From contig JAIQFO010000007.1 of assembly GCA_020073215.1 (NCBI GenBank), forward strand, positions 90,269 to 154,268: a DNA stretch of 64,000 nt. The letters are read 5' to 3'. Origin of the DNA: Terriglobia bacterium (lineage in GTDB: Bacteria; Acidobacteriota; Terriglobia; Terriglobales; Acidobacteriaceae). A program made the position numbers and the translations under genes. The notes beneath the pieces were generated by a model. It saw nothing but the letters and a program-made list of their open reading frames with translations, did no database searches and was not told where the DNA came from. Each line of letters begins with the position of its first letter. Positions within the stretch are counted from its first letter, which is position 1. This document shows, one piece after another, positions 9,371 to 18,200 of this stretch.

Positions 9371-10566
9371 GCATGATTGTTGCCGGCGTAATGAGCGGCA
9401 CCTCGGCAGATGGCATCAACGTGGCAGTCGTGCGGCTGTCGGTCGGCACCGCACGGGCGAGTCGCCCGTCCCCACACGAAAACCAACACCTGGATTTCAC
9501 GCTTCTTGGTCACGAGGAGTATCCGTTCCCCGCCCAGGTCCGCCGCGCAATTTTGGCACTGATGAACGCGGAGTTAGCCCGCGTTGCCGACTTGGCTCGC
9601 CTGAACTTCCTTCTCGGCGAACTCTATGCGGAGGCGGTGGCAAAAACGGCGCGTAAGCATCGCGTGAAACTCGATCTGGTCGGCTGTCATGGACAGACGC
9701 TGTATCACCAGGGAACAGCAGAGCGATTTCTCGGGCGCAAATTGGCGGTAACGTGGCAAACGGGCGAAGGCGCCGTGATCGCCGCGCGGCTGGGGGTGCC
9801 GGTGGTTTCTGATTTTCGTCCGGCTGACATGGCGGCGGGAGGCAAGGGAGCGCCGTTAGTTCCCTTTCTCGATTACTTTTTCTATCGTGACCCGCGCGTT
9901 GCGCGTATCGCGCAAAACATTGGCGGCATTGCAAATCTGACGGCCATCCCCGCGGGCGCGTCGCTCGGCCAAGTGGTTGCCTTTGACACCGGCCCCGGCA
10001 ACATGGTGATCGATGCGCTGATGGAGGAACTGTACGGACGCCGTTATGACCGCGACGGCAAAGTCGCGGCCTCTGGACGCGTACTGACTGCGGTGATCGC
10101 GCGGTTGCTGCGCGCGCCTTTTTTCCGCCAGAAGCCCCCGCGGACGGCAGGCCGCGAGGAATTTGGCCGCGAATACCTGGCCCGCTTTCTTCAACTCTGC
10201 CGCGGCGCCAGCAAGTCCGACGTGGTCGCGACGGCAACCGCCCTAACGGCGCGATCGATTGCGGATGCGGTCGAGCGATTCGTAATGCCGCGACTCGCTG
10301 CGCGCCGCCAACCGGCGAGCTGCCAAATGATCGTTTCCGGTGGAGGCGCGAAGAATTCGACGCTGATCGGCTTGTTGCGCGACCAAATGGCGCCCTTGGG
10401 GGTCAGTCTACATTTCTCCGATGAATTCGGCCTGCCGGCGGGAGCCAAGGAAGCCGTCGCCTTCGCGCTGCTCGCGCACGAAACCTGGCATCGGCGGCCC
10501 AGCAATGTGCCAGCGGCTACGGGAGCGAAGAGGGCGGCGATCCTGGGAAAGATTTCGTATGCGTGA
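9367..10566 (+). CDS. anmK: Anhydro-N-acetylmuramic acid kinase
   Basis: A 399-residue ASKHA-fold kinase. It opens with the family signature GVMSGTSADGINVAVV and carries FDTGPGNMVID near residue 205 and a late glycine-rich loop, VSGGGAKNSTL. AnmK opens the 1,6-anhydro ring of anhydroMurNAc and phosphorylates it to MurNAc-6-phosphate in peptidoglycan recycling. It is translationally coupled to nagZ. Residues 28-40 (GTARASRPSPHEN) replace what should be a short turn between the first two strands. They are encoded by a family B palindromic repeat, so the protein carries an in-frame repeat insertion. The rest of the protein is of family length. Confidence 0.95.
   Translation: MSMIVAGVMSGTSADGINVAVVRLSVGTARASRPSPHENQHLDFTLLGHEEYPFPAQVRRAILALMNAELARVADLARLNFLLGELYAEAVAKTARKHRVKLDLVGCHGQTLYHQGTAERFLGRKLAVTWQTGEGAVIAARLGVPVVSDFRPADMAAGGKGAPLVPFLDYFFYRDPRVARIAQNIGGIANLTAIPAGASLGQVVAFDTGPGNMVIDALMEELYGRRYDRDGKVAASGRVLTAVIARLLRAPFFRQKPPRTAGREEFGREYLARFLQLCRGASKSDVVATATALTARSIADAVERFVMPRLAARRQPASCQMIVSGGGAKNSTLIGLLRDQMAPLGVSLHFSDEFGLPAGAKEAVAFALLAHETWHRRPSNVPAATGAKRAAILGKISYA
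9443..9486. repeat. Palindromic repeat (family B) inside anmK
   Basis: The palindrome GCACGGGCGA/TCGCCCGTCC is followed by CCCACACGAAAACC. The intergenic copy at 47296-47345 is followed by a closely similar tail (CCCACAC, then ACGAAACCC). It is read in frame in anmK. Confidence 0.85.
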
Positions 10567-10591
10567 AGCGGCAGCGCGGGAGCCAACGAAA

Positions 10592-10656
10592 AGCAGGTCC
10601 TTCCCCTTCGACAAGCTCAGTGTCAGGATGACAATTGTTTTCAGGATGACAATTTG
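10592..10656. repeat. Family A repeat, right half, at the start of the lipoprotein gene
   Basis: AGCAGGTCCTTCCCCTTCG, followed by a variable spacer and then TCAGGATGACAA, matches the right half of the full elements at 26766-26861 and 48195-48289. The terminal TCAGGATGACAA is duplicated 18 bp further on. Both copies supply an in-frame ATG for the downstream gene. Confidence 0.85.
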
Positions 10657-12169
10657 TTTGGGATTGCTTGGCGGATTGGTGCTGCCCCTCCTCTCCTGCT
10701 CCCAACCTCCCGACCCCAATACGCTGGTCATGCTCATCGAAAGCAGCCCCACGAATCTCGACCCGCGAGTGGGAATCGACGGGCAGTCGGAGCGTATTGA
10801 CGAACTGCTCTTCGACGCATTGCTGACGCGCGACGACCATTTCAATGTTCAGCCTGGCCTGGCGGAACGTTGGGAGATTCCCGATCCGCTCACCTATGTC
10901 TTCCATCTGCACCCCGGCGTGACCTTTCACGATGGGCGGCCCCTCACTTCGCGCGATGTAAAGTGGACGATCGATTCCATGCTCCAGGGCAAGATTCGAA
11001 GCACCAAGACCTCGACCTATAGCCGCTTCGTCGATCGAATCGAAACGCCCGATCCGTTGACGGTTGTCTTCCATTTGAAACAGCCGTGGGCCGCCTTGCT
11101 GTGGAATCTCTCCGAGGGAGCGATTGGGATTGTGCCCGATGGTTCACTCGATGAAATCACGCGCCAGCCGATCGGAACCGGGCCGTTCAAATTCGTCCGC
11201 GCGGAAACCGACAAGGAAGTCATCCTGCAGCGCAACGATGCGTACTGGGGCGCAATTCCGCATCTGGCCCGCGTACATTTCGCCGTCGTTCCCGATGCCA
11301 CCACCGAGGCCCTCGAACTGCGAAAAGGCAGCGCCGACCTCGCCATCAACGCGCCCATGTCTCCCGACACCATCGTCACCCTCGAACGCTACCCGTCGCT
11401 CGTTGTTCAGCACGGACCCGGCACCAGGCTGGCCTATCTGGCATTCAATCTGCGCGACCCTATCCTCAAAGATGTACGGGTTCGCCGAGCCATCGCCTGC
11501 GCTCTGGACCGTCGACCCATGATGGAATACCTGTGGCGCAGCGAGGTCCAGCCTGCCAGCAGCATCCTGCCGCGGCAAAGTTGGGCGTACGACGGGGACG
11601 TAACCCGCTACGATTACGATCCCGGCAAGGCACGGCAATTGCTCGACGCCGCGGGCTACCCAGCGGTGAACGGCGTCCGCTTTCACCTTATGATGAAGAC
11701 CTCGACCGACGAAAACACGCGCCTGATGGTCGCCGTCATGCAACAGCAACTGCGCGAGGTAGGGATTGCGCTCGACATCCGTACTTTCGAATTCGCCACT
11801 TTTTTTGCCGACGTCACCAGCGGCGCTTTCCAGCTCTATTCGCTGCGCTGGATCGGCGGGAACGAAGACCCCGACATTTTTGACGCAGCCTTTCACTCGC
11901 GCAACTTCCCTCCCGCAGGCAGGAACCGCAGCTTCTATTCCAATCCGCGCATCGATACCCTGATCGATCAGGCCAGCCGCGAGACAAATCAGGGTGACCG
12001 CAAGCGACTTTATGCTGAACTGCAGCAAATTCTGGCGCAGGATGTTCCGTCTATAAACCTGTGGTACTTCGACAACGTGTTGGTGCACACGCGCCGTGTC
12101 CGGAATGTCCCGCTGAATCCCTCGGGAAATTACGATTTTCTGAAGACAGCTGAAATCAGCACCCAATAG
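10628..12169 (+). CDS. Oligopeptide ABC transporter substrate-binding lipoprotein
   Basis: About 513 residues of the SBP family 5 (OppA/DppA/MppA) type. The N-terminus MTIVFRMTICLGLLGG...LLSC has an Arg, a hydrophobic core and a lipobox ending at Cys, so it should be a lipid-anchored periplasmic binding protein. The family pattern is clear: LTYVFHLHPGVTFHDGRPLTSRDV near residue 70 and PIGTGPFKF near 170. Its position after nagZ-anmK suggests murein-peptide uptake, but this is inference. The start is uncertain: ATGs at 10628 and 10646 both lie in repeat DNA. An ATG at 10559, with GGAAAG upstream and overlapping anmK, would give a longer N-region. Confidence 0.88.
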   Translation: MTIVFRMTICLGLLGGLVLPLLSCSQPPDPNTLVMLIESSPTNLDPRVGIDGQSERIDELLFDALLTRDDHFNVQPGLAERWEIPDPLTYVFHLHPGVTFHDGRPLTSRDVKWTIDSMLQGKIRSTKTSTYSRFVDRIETPDPLTVVFHLKQPWAALLWNLSEGAIGIVPDGSLDEITRQPIGTGPFKFVRAETDKEVILQRNDAYWGAIPHLARVHFAVVPDATTEALELRKGSADLAINAPMSPDTIVTLERYPSLVVQHGPGTRLAYLAFNLRDPILKDVRVRRAIACALDRRPMMEYLWRSEVQPASSILPRQSWAYDGDVTRYDYDPGKARQLLDAAGYPAVNGVRFHLMMKTSTDENTRLMVAVMQQQLREVGIALDIRTFEFATFFADVTSGAFQLYSLRWIGGNEDPDIFDAAFHSRNFPPAGRNRSFYSNPRIDTLIDQASRETNQGDRKRLYAELQQILAQDVPSINLWYFDNVLVHTRRVRNVPLNPSGNYDFLKTAEISTQ

Positions 12170-12269
12170 CCAGTTGCCAGCATCCGGTTTTCAGCGTGAT
12201 ACCATCGAAAATTGAACACACGCTTGAGTGGGGTAGCTATTCCTAAGACCTGACACCTGAGACCTGATC

Positions 12270-13061
12270 TTGAACATTCTCTTCATCGGCGACATCTTCG
12301 GCCGCCCCGGACGTACGATCGTAAAAGATCGCCTGCCGGAACTGCGCAAACGCTACGCCGTGGATCTGGTCATCGCCAACTGCGAAAATGCCGCGGCTGG
12401 GTTTGGCATCACTCCACCTCTGGCAGAAGAGCTGTTTGACCTGGGCATCGACGTGATGACCACCGGAAATCACGTCTGGGACAAACGCGAGATCATCGAA
12501 TACTTCCAGATGGCGGATGGCAATCCCCACAGTCCGGCGCGCCGGTTGTTGCGTCCGGCAAATTTTGCGCAGGGCCTGCCCGGTTGGGGCGTGTACGAAG
12601 GCCAGAAGAACGGCGTCGGATATGCCGTCGTGAATCTTCAGGGACGGGTCTTCATGGGCTCGAGCGACGATCCCTTTCGTTACGCCGATCGCCTTCTGGA
12701 GCAGATCCAATCGAAGATCGTGTTCGTGGATTTCCATGCCGAGGCGAGTTCCGAAAAAATCGCTTTCGGCTGGTATCTTAACGGGCGCGTTACCGCCGTG
12801 GTGGGCACGCACACGCACATTCCGACGGCAGATGAGATCGTGCTGCCGAAGGGCACTGCTTACATTACCGACGTTGGCATGACCGGGCCCTACGACAGTG
12901 TCATTGGCGTGAAGAAAGAATTGGTGATCGAAAAGTTTCTCAGCGGGATGCCGTCACGCTTCGAGCCGGCCAACGGTGACGTCCGCCTGTGCGCGGTACT
13001 GGTGGAATGCGACGACCAAACCGGCCGTGCCACAAGGATGGAACGGCTGATGCTGCGCTAA
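12270..13061 (+). CDS. ymdB: YmdB-family metallophosphoesterase
   Basis: A 263-residue calcineurin-like phosphoesterase of the YmdB/DR1281 type, with a TTG start. Metal-ligand motifs are in order: GDIFGRPGR (Asp8), NCENAAAG (Asn/Glu), TGNHVWDKREI (Asn-His), VVGTHTHIPTAD (His-x-His) and TDVGMTGPYDSVIG. This arrangement is specific to the family. Bacillus YmdB hydrolyses 2',3'- and 3',5'-cyclic nucleotides and affects biofilm and motility decisions. In many genomes it lies near the RNase Y gene, which is not present here. No Shine-Dalgarno is clear. A small membrane protein gene follows after 11 bp. Confidence 0.93.
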   Translation: MNILFIGDIFGRPGRTIVKDRLPELRKRYAVDLVIANCENAAAGFGITPPLAEELFDLGIDVMTTGNHVWDKREIIEYFQMADGNPHSPARRLLRPANFAQGLPGWGVYEGQKNGVGYAVVNLQGRVFMGSSDDPFRYADRLLEQIQSKIVFVDFHAEASSEKIAFGWYLNGRVTAVVGTHTHIPTADEIVLPKGTAYITDVGMTGPYDSVIGVKKELVIEKFLSGMPSRFEPANGDVRLCAVLVECDDQTGRATRMERLMLR

Positions 13062-13072
13062 GATTGGCTGGA

Positions 13073-13366
13073 ATGACAACTGCCCGACTCATCATCGGAG
13101 TCCTTGCCTTTGTGTGCGTGCCGGTTTGTGGCATTGCTTCAAGTCTCGTAAGTTTCGAGATGGTGGAGAAGGTGAACGAGCAGCTCCCGAAAGACCAACA
13201 GTTCGCACTACTCTGGTGGTACTGGCCCAAGACTCAACGGCTATGGCGGGAATACAAGATGCTGTATCCGGACGGAAGCCTTCTTAGGAGACTGCGCATT
13301 TTGGGGGCCTTGATGTTCGTCTGCCTTTTCACCTGTGTTTGGGCCTTTGGATTTTTTGCGCGGTAA
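13073..13366 (+). CDS. Small two-span membrane protein, unknown function
   Basis: A 97-residue protein with hydrophobic segments at residues 5-27 (LIIGVLAFVCVPVCGIASSLVSF) and 76-94 (LGALMFVCLFTCVWAFGFF). They flank a charged, Trp-rich loop (QQFALLWWYWPKTQRLWREYK). The ATG at 13073 follows the ymdB stop by 11 bp and is preceded by a weak GGCTGGA. I recognise no family. The two-span topology with a central soluble loop and the operon position after ymdB argue for a real gene. Confidence 0.6.
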   Translation: MTTARLIIGVLAFVCVPVCGIASSLVSFEMVEKVNEQLPKDQQFALLWWYWPKTQRLWREYKMLYPDGSLLRRLRILGALMFVCLFTCVWAFGFFAR

Positions 13367-13494
13367 CACTTCCCTGAGAACTCGCTATTCGGCGAAGAAG
13401 CCGAGGAACTTTCTGCCCGTGCAAACCTGGCCCGGTTACGACCGTCGTTCCCTTTCGAGTATTTCTCTTGCAAGACATGGCCAGCCGGGCATTC

Positions 13495-13500
13495 TATAGT
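13495..13500 (+). promoter_or_regulatory. Possible -10 box of the secretin gene
   Basis: TATAGT lies 7 bp upstream of the ATG at 13508, after the non-coding stretch 13367-13494. If used, it would give a nearly leaderless transcript. No -35 box at the right distance is convincing (TTGCAA is 21 bp away). Confidence 0.3.
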
Positions 13501-13507
13501 ACCTAAT

Positions 13508-15355
13508 ATGCGATGGCTGCCAGCAGGAATTGGCTTGTTGCTGGCCGGAGTGTGTCTAGCCGCAGACACTCCGGTGGCCGCCCCATCGCTCTGCTCCGAT
13601 TCCGGGGGTGCGCCCCCCTGTCACGGTCCGGCCAAGGATCTGAAGGCTGCCCGTCAGGCTTTCGCGCGCGGCCTGAAGCTTGAGAAATCGCACGCCGACA
13701 ATTTCCAAAATCTCGACCAGGCCTTTTACGAATTTGAGGAAGCCGCTCGCCTGGTCCCGCAAAACGTAGAGTACCTCACCGCCCGTGAGATTACGCGGCA
13801 ACGCCTGGCCGGCCTGCACCTGGAACGCGGAAACAGCGACCTCCTCGCCGGTCGCCAAGTCGAGGCGCTGGCGGAGTTTCGAACCGCGCTGAATCTCGAT
13901 CCACAGAACGAATTCGCCGAGCAGCGCATACTCGACGCCCTGGGACCCGCGCCCGTGCACGCCGCCGGCCCCGCGCAAGTGGTCGCCAGCGCCGACGCGC
14001 TCATCGCTAAACCGATCGACGCGCGCCATGACATCCACTACCGCGGTGATTCGCGGGGTCTGGCCACCGCGGTTGCCTCGAGCTATGGGCTGACGGTAGT
14101 CTTCGACGACAACTTCCCCAGCCGCCGCGTGCGATTCGATATTGAGAACGCTGATTTCGCAACCGCCATGCAGGCCGCCTCCGCAGTCACGAAGAGTTTC
14201 AGCGTGGCGCTGGAAGACACTGTGCTTTTTGCCTGCGCAGACACTCCGGACAACCACCGCCTCTACGACCGCTTGGGCATGCGCTCCTTTTACATCTCTG
14301 CCGGGAGTCCGCAGGAGCTAAACGAATTGGTGAACTCGCTGCGCACGCTCTTCGAATTCAAGTTCGTGAGCCTCAACGCCGCCTCGAGCACGATCACGGT
14401 GCGCGGACCGCAGGCGGTGCTGGAAGCCGCAACCCAGTTTCTCGGACAGCTGAATAGCCCCCGGCCGGAAGTCATGCTCGACCTGAAAGTCTTCCAGGTA
14501 AGCCACACCTACGCTCGGAACATCGGGCTGCACATCCCCAATCAATTCCATCTTTTCAACATTCCCGCGGCCGCGCTTACCGCTCTCGGCGGACAAAACA
14601 TCCAGGACCTGATCAACCAGCTGATTTCCTCCGGCGGCATCAATCAAGCCGGCAACCAGTCCATCGCCGCCCTGCTGGCTCAGCTGCAAGGCCAGCAGAA
14701 CTCGATCTTCAGCCAGCCGCTCGCCACCTTCGGCGGAGGCCTCACCTTCATGGGGCTTAGCCTCGATCAGTTGGCCGCCGCGCTTTCCATGAATGAAAGT
14801 TCCGTTCGCCAGCTCGATCACGTCCAGTTGCGCGCTTCCCAGGAGAAAGAAGCCACGTTTAAGCTGGGATCGCGCTATCCCATCCTCAACGCCAGCTTCG
14901 CTCCGATTTTCAATAATGCCGCGATCTCCCAGGTCATCGGGAATCAATCGTTCGCCGCGCCCTTCCCGTCGGTCAGTTATGAGGACATCGGACTTAACAT
15001 CAAGGCGAAACCGCTGGTGCACGGCAATTCCGACGTGGCCCTGGACCTGGAGATCCAATTCCGCACCCTGAAAGCCGCCAGCGTCAATGGCATTCCCGTC
15101 ATTGCCAACCGTGAGTACAAAGGAGGAATCCTGCTCAAGGAAGGGGAACCGGCGGCGGTGGCGGGAATGATTACCCGGTCCGATCAGAAGAGTCTGAGCG
15201 GACTGCCTGTGTTCTCCAGAATCCCGGGTCTCGGCCACCTCACCTCGCAAACCTCCAAACAAGAAGAGGACGATGAGTTGCTCATCCTGATCACGCCCTA
15301 CGTCGTCAGCAGCCCGGAGCGCACCGATGCGCCGGAAATCTGGATGGGAAAATAA
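13508..15355 (+). CDS. TPR-secretin (type II/IV secretin-like outer-membrane pore)
   Basis: A 615-residue protein with a signal peptide (residues 1-19). Residues about 40-150 contain TPR-like helices (GNSDLLAGRQVEALAEFRTALNLDP). Residues 165-235 form an STN-like domain (SSYGLTVVFDDNFPSRRVRFDI), followed by a secretin N-domain (FVSLNAASSTITVRGP) near 290. The C-terminal secretin domain holds the conserved end (ILLKEGEPAAVAGMI and LLILITPYVVSS). Secretins make outer-membrane gates for type II secretion or type IV pili. No other secretion gene is adjacent, so it is an orphan here. Residues 33-40 are encoded by a GGGGG/CCCCC palindrome. Confidence 0.88.
   Translation: MRWLPAGIGLLLAGVCLAADTPVAAPSLCSDSGGAPPCHGPAKDLKAARQAFARGLKLEKSHADNFQNLDQAFYEFEEAARLVPQNVEYLTAREITRQRLAGLHLERGNSDLLAGRQVEALAEFRTALNLDPQNEFAEQRILDALGPAPVHAAGPAQVVASADALIAKPIDARHDIHYRGDSRGLATAVASSYGLTVVFDDNFPSRRVRFDIENADFATAMQAASAVTKSFSVALEDTVLFACADTPDNHRLYDRLGMRSFYISAGSPQELNELVNSLRTLFEFKFVSLNAASSTITVRGPQAVLEAATQFLGQLNSPRPEVMLDLKVFQVSHTYARNIGLHIPNQFHLFNIPAAALTALGGQNIQDLINQLISSGGINQAGNQSIAALLAQLQGQQNSIFSQPLATFGGGLTFMGLSLDQLAAALSMNESSVRQLDHVQLRASQEKEATFKLGSRYPILNASFAPIFNNAAISQVIGNQSFAAPFPSVSYEDIGLNIKAKPLVHGNSDVALDLEIQFRTLKAASVNGIPVIANREYKGGILLKEGEPAAVAGMITRSDQKSLSGLPVFSRIPGLGHLTSQTSKQEEDDELLILITPYVVSSPERTDAPEIWMGK
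13598..13624. repeat. Short palindrome inside the secretin gene
   Basis: GGGGG-TGCG-CCCCC lies just after the signal-peptide region, in a stretch poorly suited to a folded domain (SDSGGAPPCHG). It may be a further small repeat insertion, but there is no second copy in this window to prove it. Confidence 0.35.
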
Positions 15356-15372
15356 ATCAGGTGAGCAGATTG

Positions 15373-15446
15373 TTGTCATCCTTCGCGAAGCGAAGGACCT
15401 GCTGTCGCGGGCGTTGAGAGGAAGGCAGCTCTTTCGCTAAGGACAA
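15373..15446. repeat. Family A repeat, degenerate, intergenic
   Basis: It begins TTGTCATCCTTCGCGAAGCG, passes through AAGGACCTGC and ends with a decayed right arm (CTTTCGCTAAGGACAAC). It lies between the convergent secretin and dsbA-like genes. Confidence 0.75.
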
Positions 15447-15456
15447 CACAGCAATC

Positions 15457-16392
15457 TTACTTGTCGGCCTTTTCCTGGTTTGCCTGGAACTCCACAATCT
15501 TCCTCAAAAGGTCAACCGGCGCGGCTCCCGGTAAGGCACGTCCGTTGATGAACACCGTCGGCGTGCTATTCACGCCCAGCGATTTTCCCAGCGCGACGGA
15601 AGCCTCGACCCTCGCTTTCGTATCCGGCTTGACGGCGCAGGCGGCAACCTCGTCCCCATTCGCGCCCGACGCGGTCGCGATGGCCTTCAGCTTTTCACCG
15701 GCGTTGGCCTCCGTAATATTGGCCTGCTCTTCAAACGTCTTCTGGATAAATTTCCACACCGCATCATTCCCGCCGCGTCCGACGCAATCGACATACGCCG
15801 CCCCTTTCTCCGCCCAGTTATGCAGGGGCAGCGGGAAATTCTGGAACACGAAGTGGACCTCGGGCTCGAGCGCCAGCAACTGTTCAATCGCCGGGGCCGC
15901 TTTTGCGCAATGCGGGCACTGCATATCGCTAAACTCGACCACGGTCACCACCGCCTTCGCCGGCCCCTTCGCTGGTCCGCTTACACCTTTTTCCAGCTTG
16001 GCGCGAGTCTCGTCAAATGGCTTCGCACCGAAGGGCAGCACGTCGCCCGTAATCGCATGCTTGCCGTCCGAGCTAACCAACAATCGATTCGCATTCGGCC
16101 CCTGCTGGTTAGTGATAACCACCGCCACCTCGGCCAACCCTGGGATCTCGGAGGGACGAATCTCGTTCACCTTCCACGTGATGGTGGGATCGTAGCCGAA
16201 CATCTGGAACAGAAACGAGTTGACCGTGTCTTCACTAGGTAGAACCGTCGTGCCCGCGGCGGCCGGTGCGATCGCCGCGTCCTTGGCGGTTGATTTTGCG
16301 GGGTGAGCCGCCGGGTGAACAGGTTTGGTTTGGGCGGCGGCGATGCCAGACAACAGAAGGGTGGCGAGCCATGTGCGATGCATGCGTGTCAT
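15457..16392 (-). CDS. DsbA-family thioredoxin-fold oxidoreductase (exported)
   Basis: A 311-residue protein. A signal peptide (WLATLLLSGIAAA) is followed by an Ala/Pro/Lys-rich linker, a small alpha/beta domain at about 55-140 and a DsbA-like domain from about 150. The redox motif is CPHC in VVEFSDMQCPHCAKAAPAI. The cis-Pro loop is VNSTPTVFINGRALPG. Proteins of this class oxidise or isomerise disulfides in the periplasm. Two further Cys (VDCVGRG and AACAVKP) are typical of the BdbD-like subgroup. An alternative start is the ATG at 16383. It is separated from nadE by 105 bp that include a family A hairpin. Confidence 0.88.
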   Translation of the reverse strand: MTRMHRTWLATLLLSGIAAAQTKPVHPAAHPAKSTAKDAAIAPAAAGTTVLPSEDTVNSFLFQMFGYDPTITWKVNEIRPSEIPGLAEVAVVITNQQGPNANRLLVSSDGKHAITGDVLPFGAKPFDETRAKLEKGVSGPAKGPAKAVVTVVEFSDMQCPHCAKAAPAIEQLLALEPEVHFVFQNFPLPLHNWAEKGAAYVDCVGRGGNDAVWKFIQKTFEEQANITEANAGEKLKAIATASGANGDEVAACAVKPDTKARVEASVALGKSLGVNSTPTVFINGRALPGAAPVDLLRKIVEFQANQEKADK

Positions 16393-16437
16393 AGTGTGGG
16401 ATCGACCGGAATTCGATTGTTACAAAAACCGCGGAAG

Positions 16438-16464
16438 TTGTCATTCTTCACCTCAGGATGACAA
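16438..16464. repeat. Minimal family A hairpin
   Basis: TTGTCATTCTTC and CTCAGGATGACAA are the two ends of the family A element joined with almost nothing between. This gives a 27-bp near-perfect hairpin upstream of the dsbA-like gene and after nadE. It looks like an internal-deletion derivative. Confidence 0.7.
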
Positions 16465-16497
16465 CCAATAGAAAGATGAGAGTCGCAGGAACTGCTC

Positions 16498-18144
16498 CTA
16501 GACCTCCGCCTGGGCCGCGATCGGGAATCTCCGCCCATAGCCGAATGCCTTGGCGGAGATCTTGATTCCGGGGGCTGCTTGTTGCCGCTTGTACTCGCTG
16601 CGCTCCACCATCCGGATCACCCGCCGCACCAGATCCAAGTCAAAATTGTGGCTGCGCGAAATCTGCTCGGCGGAGCGCAACTCCTCCACAAAGTCTTCGA
16701 GAATCGCATCGAGCACATCATAGGGCGGGAGTGAATCCGAATCTTTCTGATCCGGGCGCAATTCCGCCGACGGCGGCTTCTCGATCGTCGCTTCCGGAAT
16801 CACTTTGTGCCGCGAGTTCACATATGCGCTCAGGCGGTATACCAGGGTCTTCGGCACATCCGAGATCACCGCCAGCCCACCGACCATATCGCCATAAAGA
16901 GTGCAATAGCCGACGGCCAATTCGCTTTTATTGCCGGTCGAAAGCACCAGGGCGCCGAATTTATTCGACAGGGACATGAGCAGCAATCCGCGAGCGCGGG
17001 ACTGAATATTTTCCTCGGTGACGTCCTCTGGCCTGCCAGCAAATACCGGCGCCAGCGTGCGGCGCGCGGCTTCGTAGATTTCCTGGATCGACAGCAGTTC
17101 GAAGCGAATCTTCAGGTTGCCGGCCAGTTCCCGCGCATCGTCGATCGAACCTGGCGAAGAATACGGCCCCGGCATGCCAACGCCGATCACGTTCCCGGAA
17201 CCGAGCGCATCCACCGCAATCGCCGCGGTAAGCGCCGAATCGATGCCGCCGCTCAGTCCGACGAGCGCCTGCTGGAAACCGCATTTGCGGACATAGTCTC
17301 GCGTGCCCAGAACCAGCGCCTCATACGCGCTCGCTTCTTCCCCTGCGATCTGTGGGTGCATGTCGCCCGTCAGCTTGTCGGAGTCAAAGTAGATCAGATC
17401 TTCCTCGAACGACTTCCCTTGCGCAATCACTTGTCCGTCGGGAGCGAGCACCAGGCTCGATCCATCGAAGACCAGGCTGTCGTTGCCCCCCACCTGGTTC
17501 ACCATCGCGACCGGAACCTTCTGATTCTTCGCGATGGCCGCCAGCATATCGTGGCGCAGTTCGCGCTTGCCCAGCCAAAACGGCGACGCGGAAATGTTGA
17601 GCACGAAGTTCCCGCCCCCGCGGACCAGTTCCTCCACGGGATCGATGCCATAGAGCCGCCGGTTCCAAAAGCGTTTGTCGTTCCAGGCATCCTCGCAGAT
17701 GGTCAAAGCCATCCGCTTGCCGCAAAAACTGAACAGTCGCTGGCTCTTTGCCGGAGCGAAGTTGCGCATTTCGTCAAAGACGTCGTAGGTAGGCAGCAAC
17801 ATCTTCGACTGGATGAATTCGACCCGCCCTTCGCGTAGCAGCGCGGCGGAGTTCATCACTTTCTTGCCAGAGTCCGCTTCGGCCGGCGTGACGATTCCGC
17901 AGATCACGGCAATCCCGTGCGTCTCCGCGGCAATCCTTTCGACCGTGGTGCGGCAGTGCGCCACAAACGGCGCCCTCTCGACTAGATCGCGCGGCGGGTA
18001 GCCGCAGACGGCAAGTTCCGGAAACAGAATCAAGCCCGCGCCAGCGCTCCGCGCCTGCAGCGCAAACTGGACGATCTTGGCGGCATTGCCAGAGAAGTCC
18101 CCGACCGTGGGGTTGATCTGGCCCAGGGCAATCTTCACACTCAT
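16498..18144 (-). CDS. nadE: Glutamine-dependent NAD+ synthetase
   Basis: A 548-residue two-domain enzyme. Residues 1-250 form a carbon-nitrogen hydrolase domain with the Glu-Lys-Cys triad: Glu in LFPELAVCGYPPRDL, Lys in QSKMLLPTYDVFDE and Cys in LTICEDAW. This domain releases ammonia from glutamine. Residues 275-548 form the ATP-pyrophosphatase synthetase domain with the P-loop GLSGGIDSALTAAIA and STGNKSELAVGY. The enzyme amidates nicotinic acid adenine dinucleotide in the cytoplasm. The start MSVKIALGQINPTVGDF at 18144 was chosen because the family begins there. The secreted-protein gene upstream ends 57 bp away, so the two may be co-transcribed. Confidence 0.97.
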   Translation of the reverse strand: MSVKIALGQINPTVGDFSGNAAKIVQFALQARSAGAGLILFPELAVCGYPPRDLVERAPFVAHCRTTVERIAAETHGIAVICGIVTPAEADSGKKVMNSAALLREGRVEFIQSKMLLPTYDVFDEMRNFAPAKSQRLFSFCGKRMALTICEDAWNDKRFWNRRLYGIDPVEELVRGGGNFVLNISASPFWLGKRELRHDMLAAIAKNQKVPVAMVNQVGGNDSLVFDGSSLVLAPDGQVIAQGKSFEEDLIYFDSDKLTGDMHPQIAGEEASAYEALVLGTRDYVRKCGFQQALVGLSGGIDSALTAAIAVDALGSGNVIGVGMPGPYSSPGSIDDARELAGNLKIRFELLSIQEIYEAARRTLAPVFAGRPEDVTEENIQSRARGLLLMSLSNKFGALVLSTGNKSELAVGYCTLYGDMVGGLAVISDVPKTLVYRLSAYVNSRHKVIPEATIEKPPSAELRPDQKDSDSLPPYDVLDAILEDFVEELRSAEQISRSHNFDLDLVRRVIRMVERSEYKRQQAAPGIKISAKAFGYGRRFPIAAQAEV

Positions 18145-18200
18145 AGTGTAGTGGGTCGAGGTGTAGAAGGTCGAGGATTTGAGCGGGCCGTCCCCCGCGG

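Noticed and set aside
14318..15379. 353-codon minus-strand frame opposite the secretin
   Set aside because: Shadow of a conserved secretin domain; no recognisable motifs.
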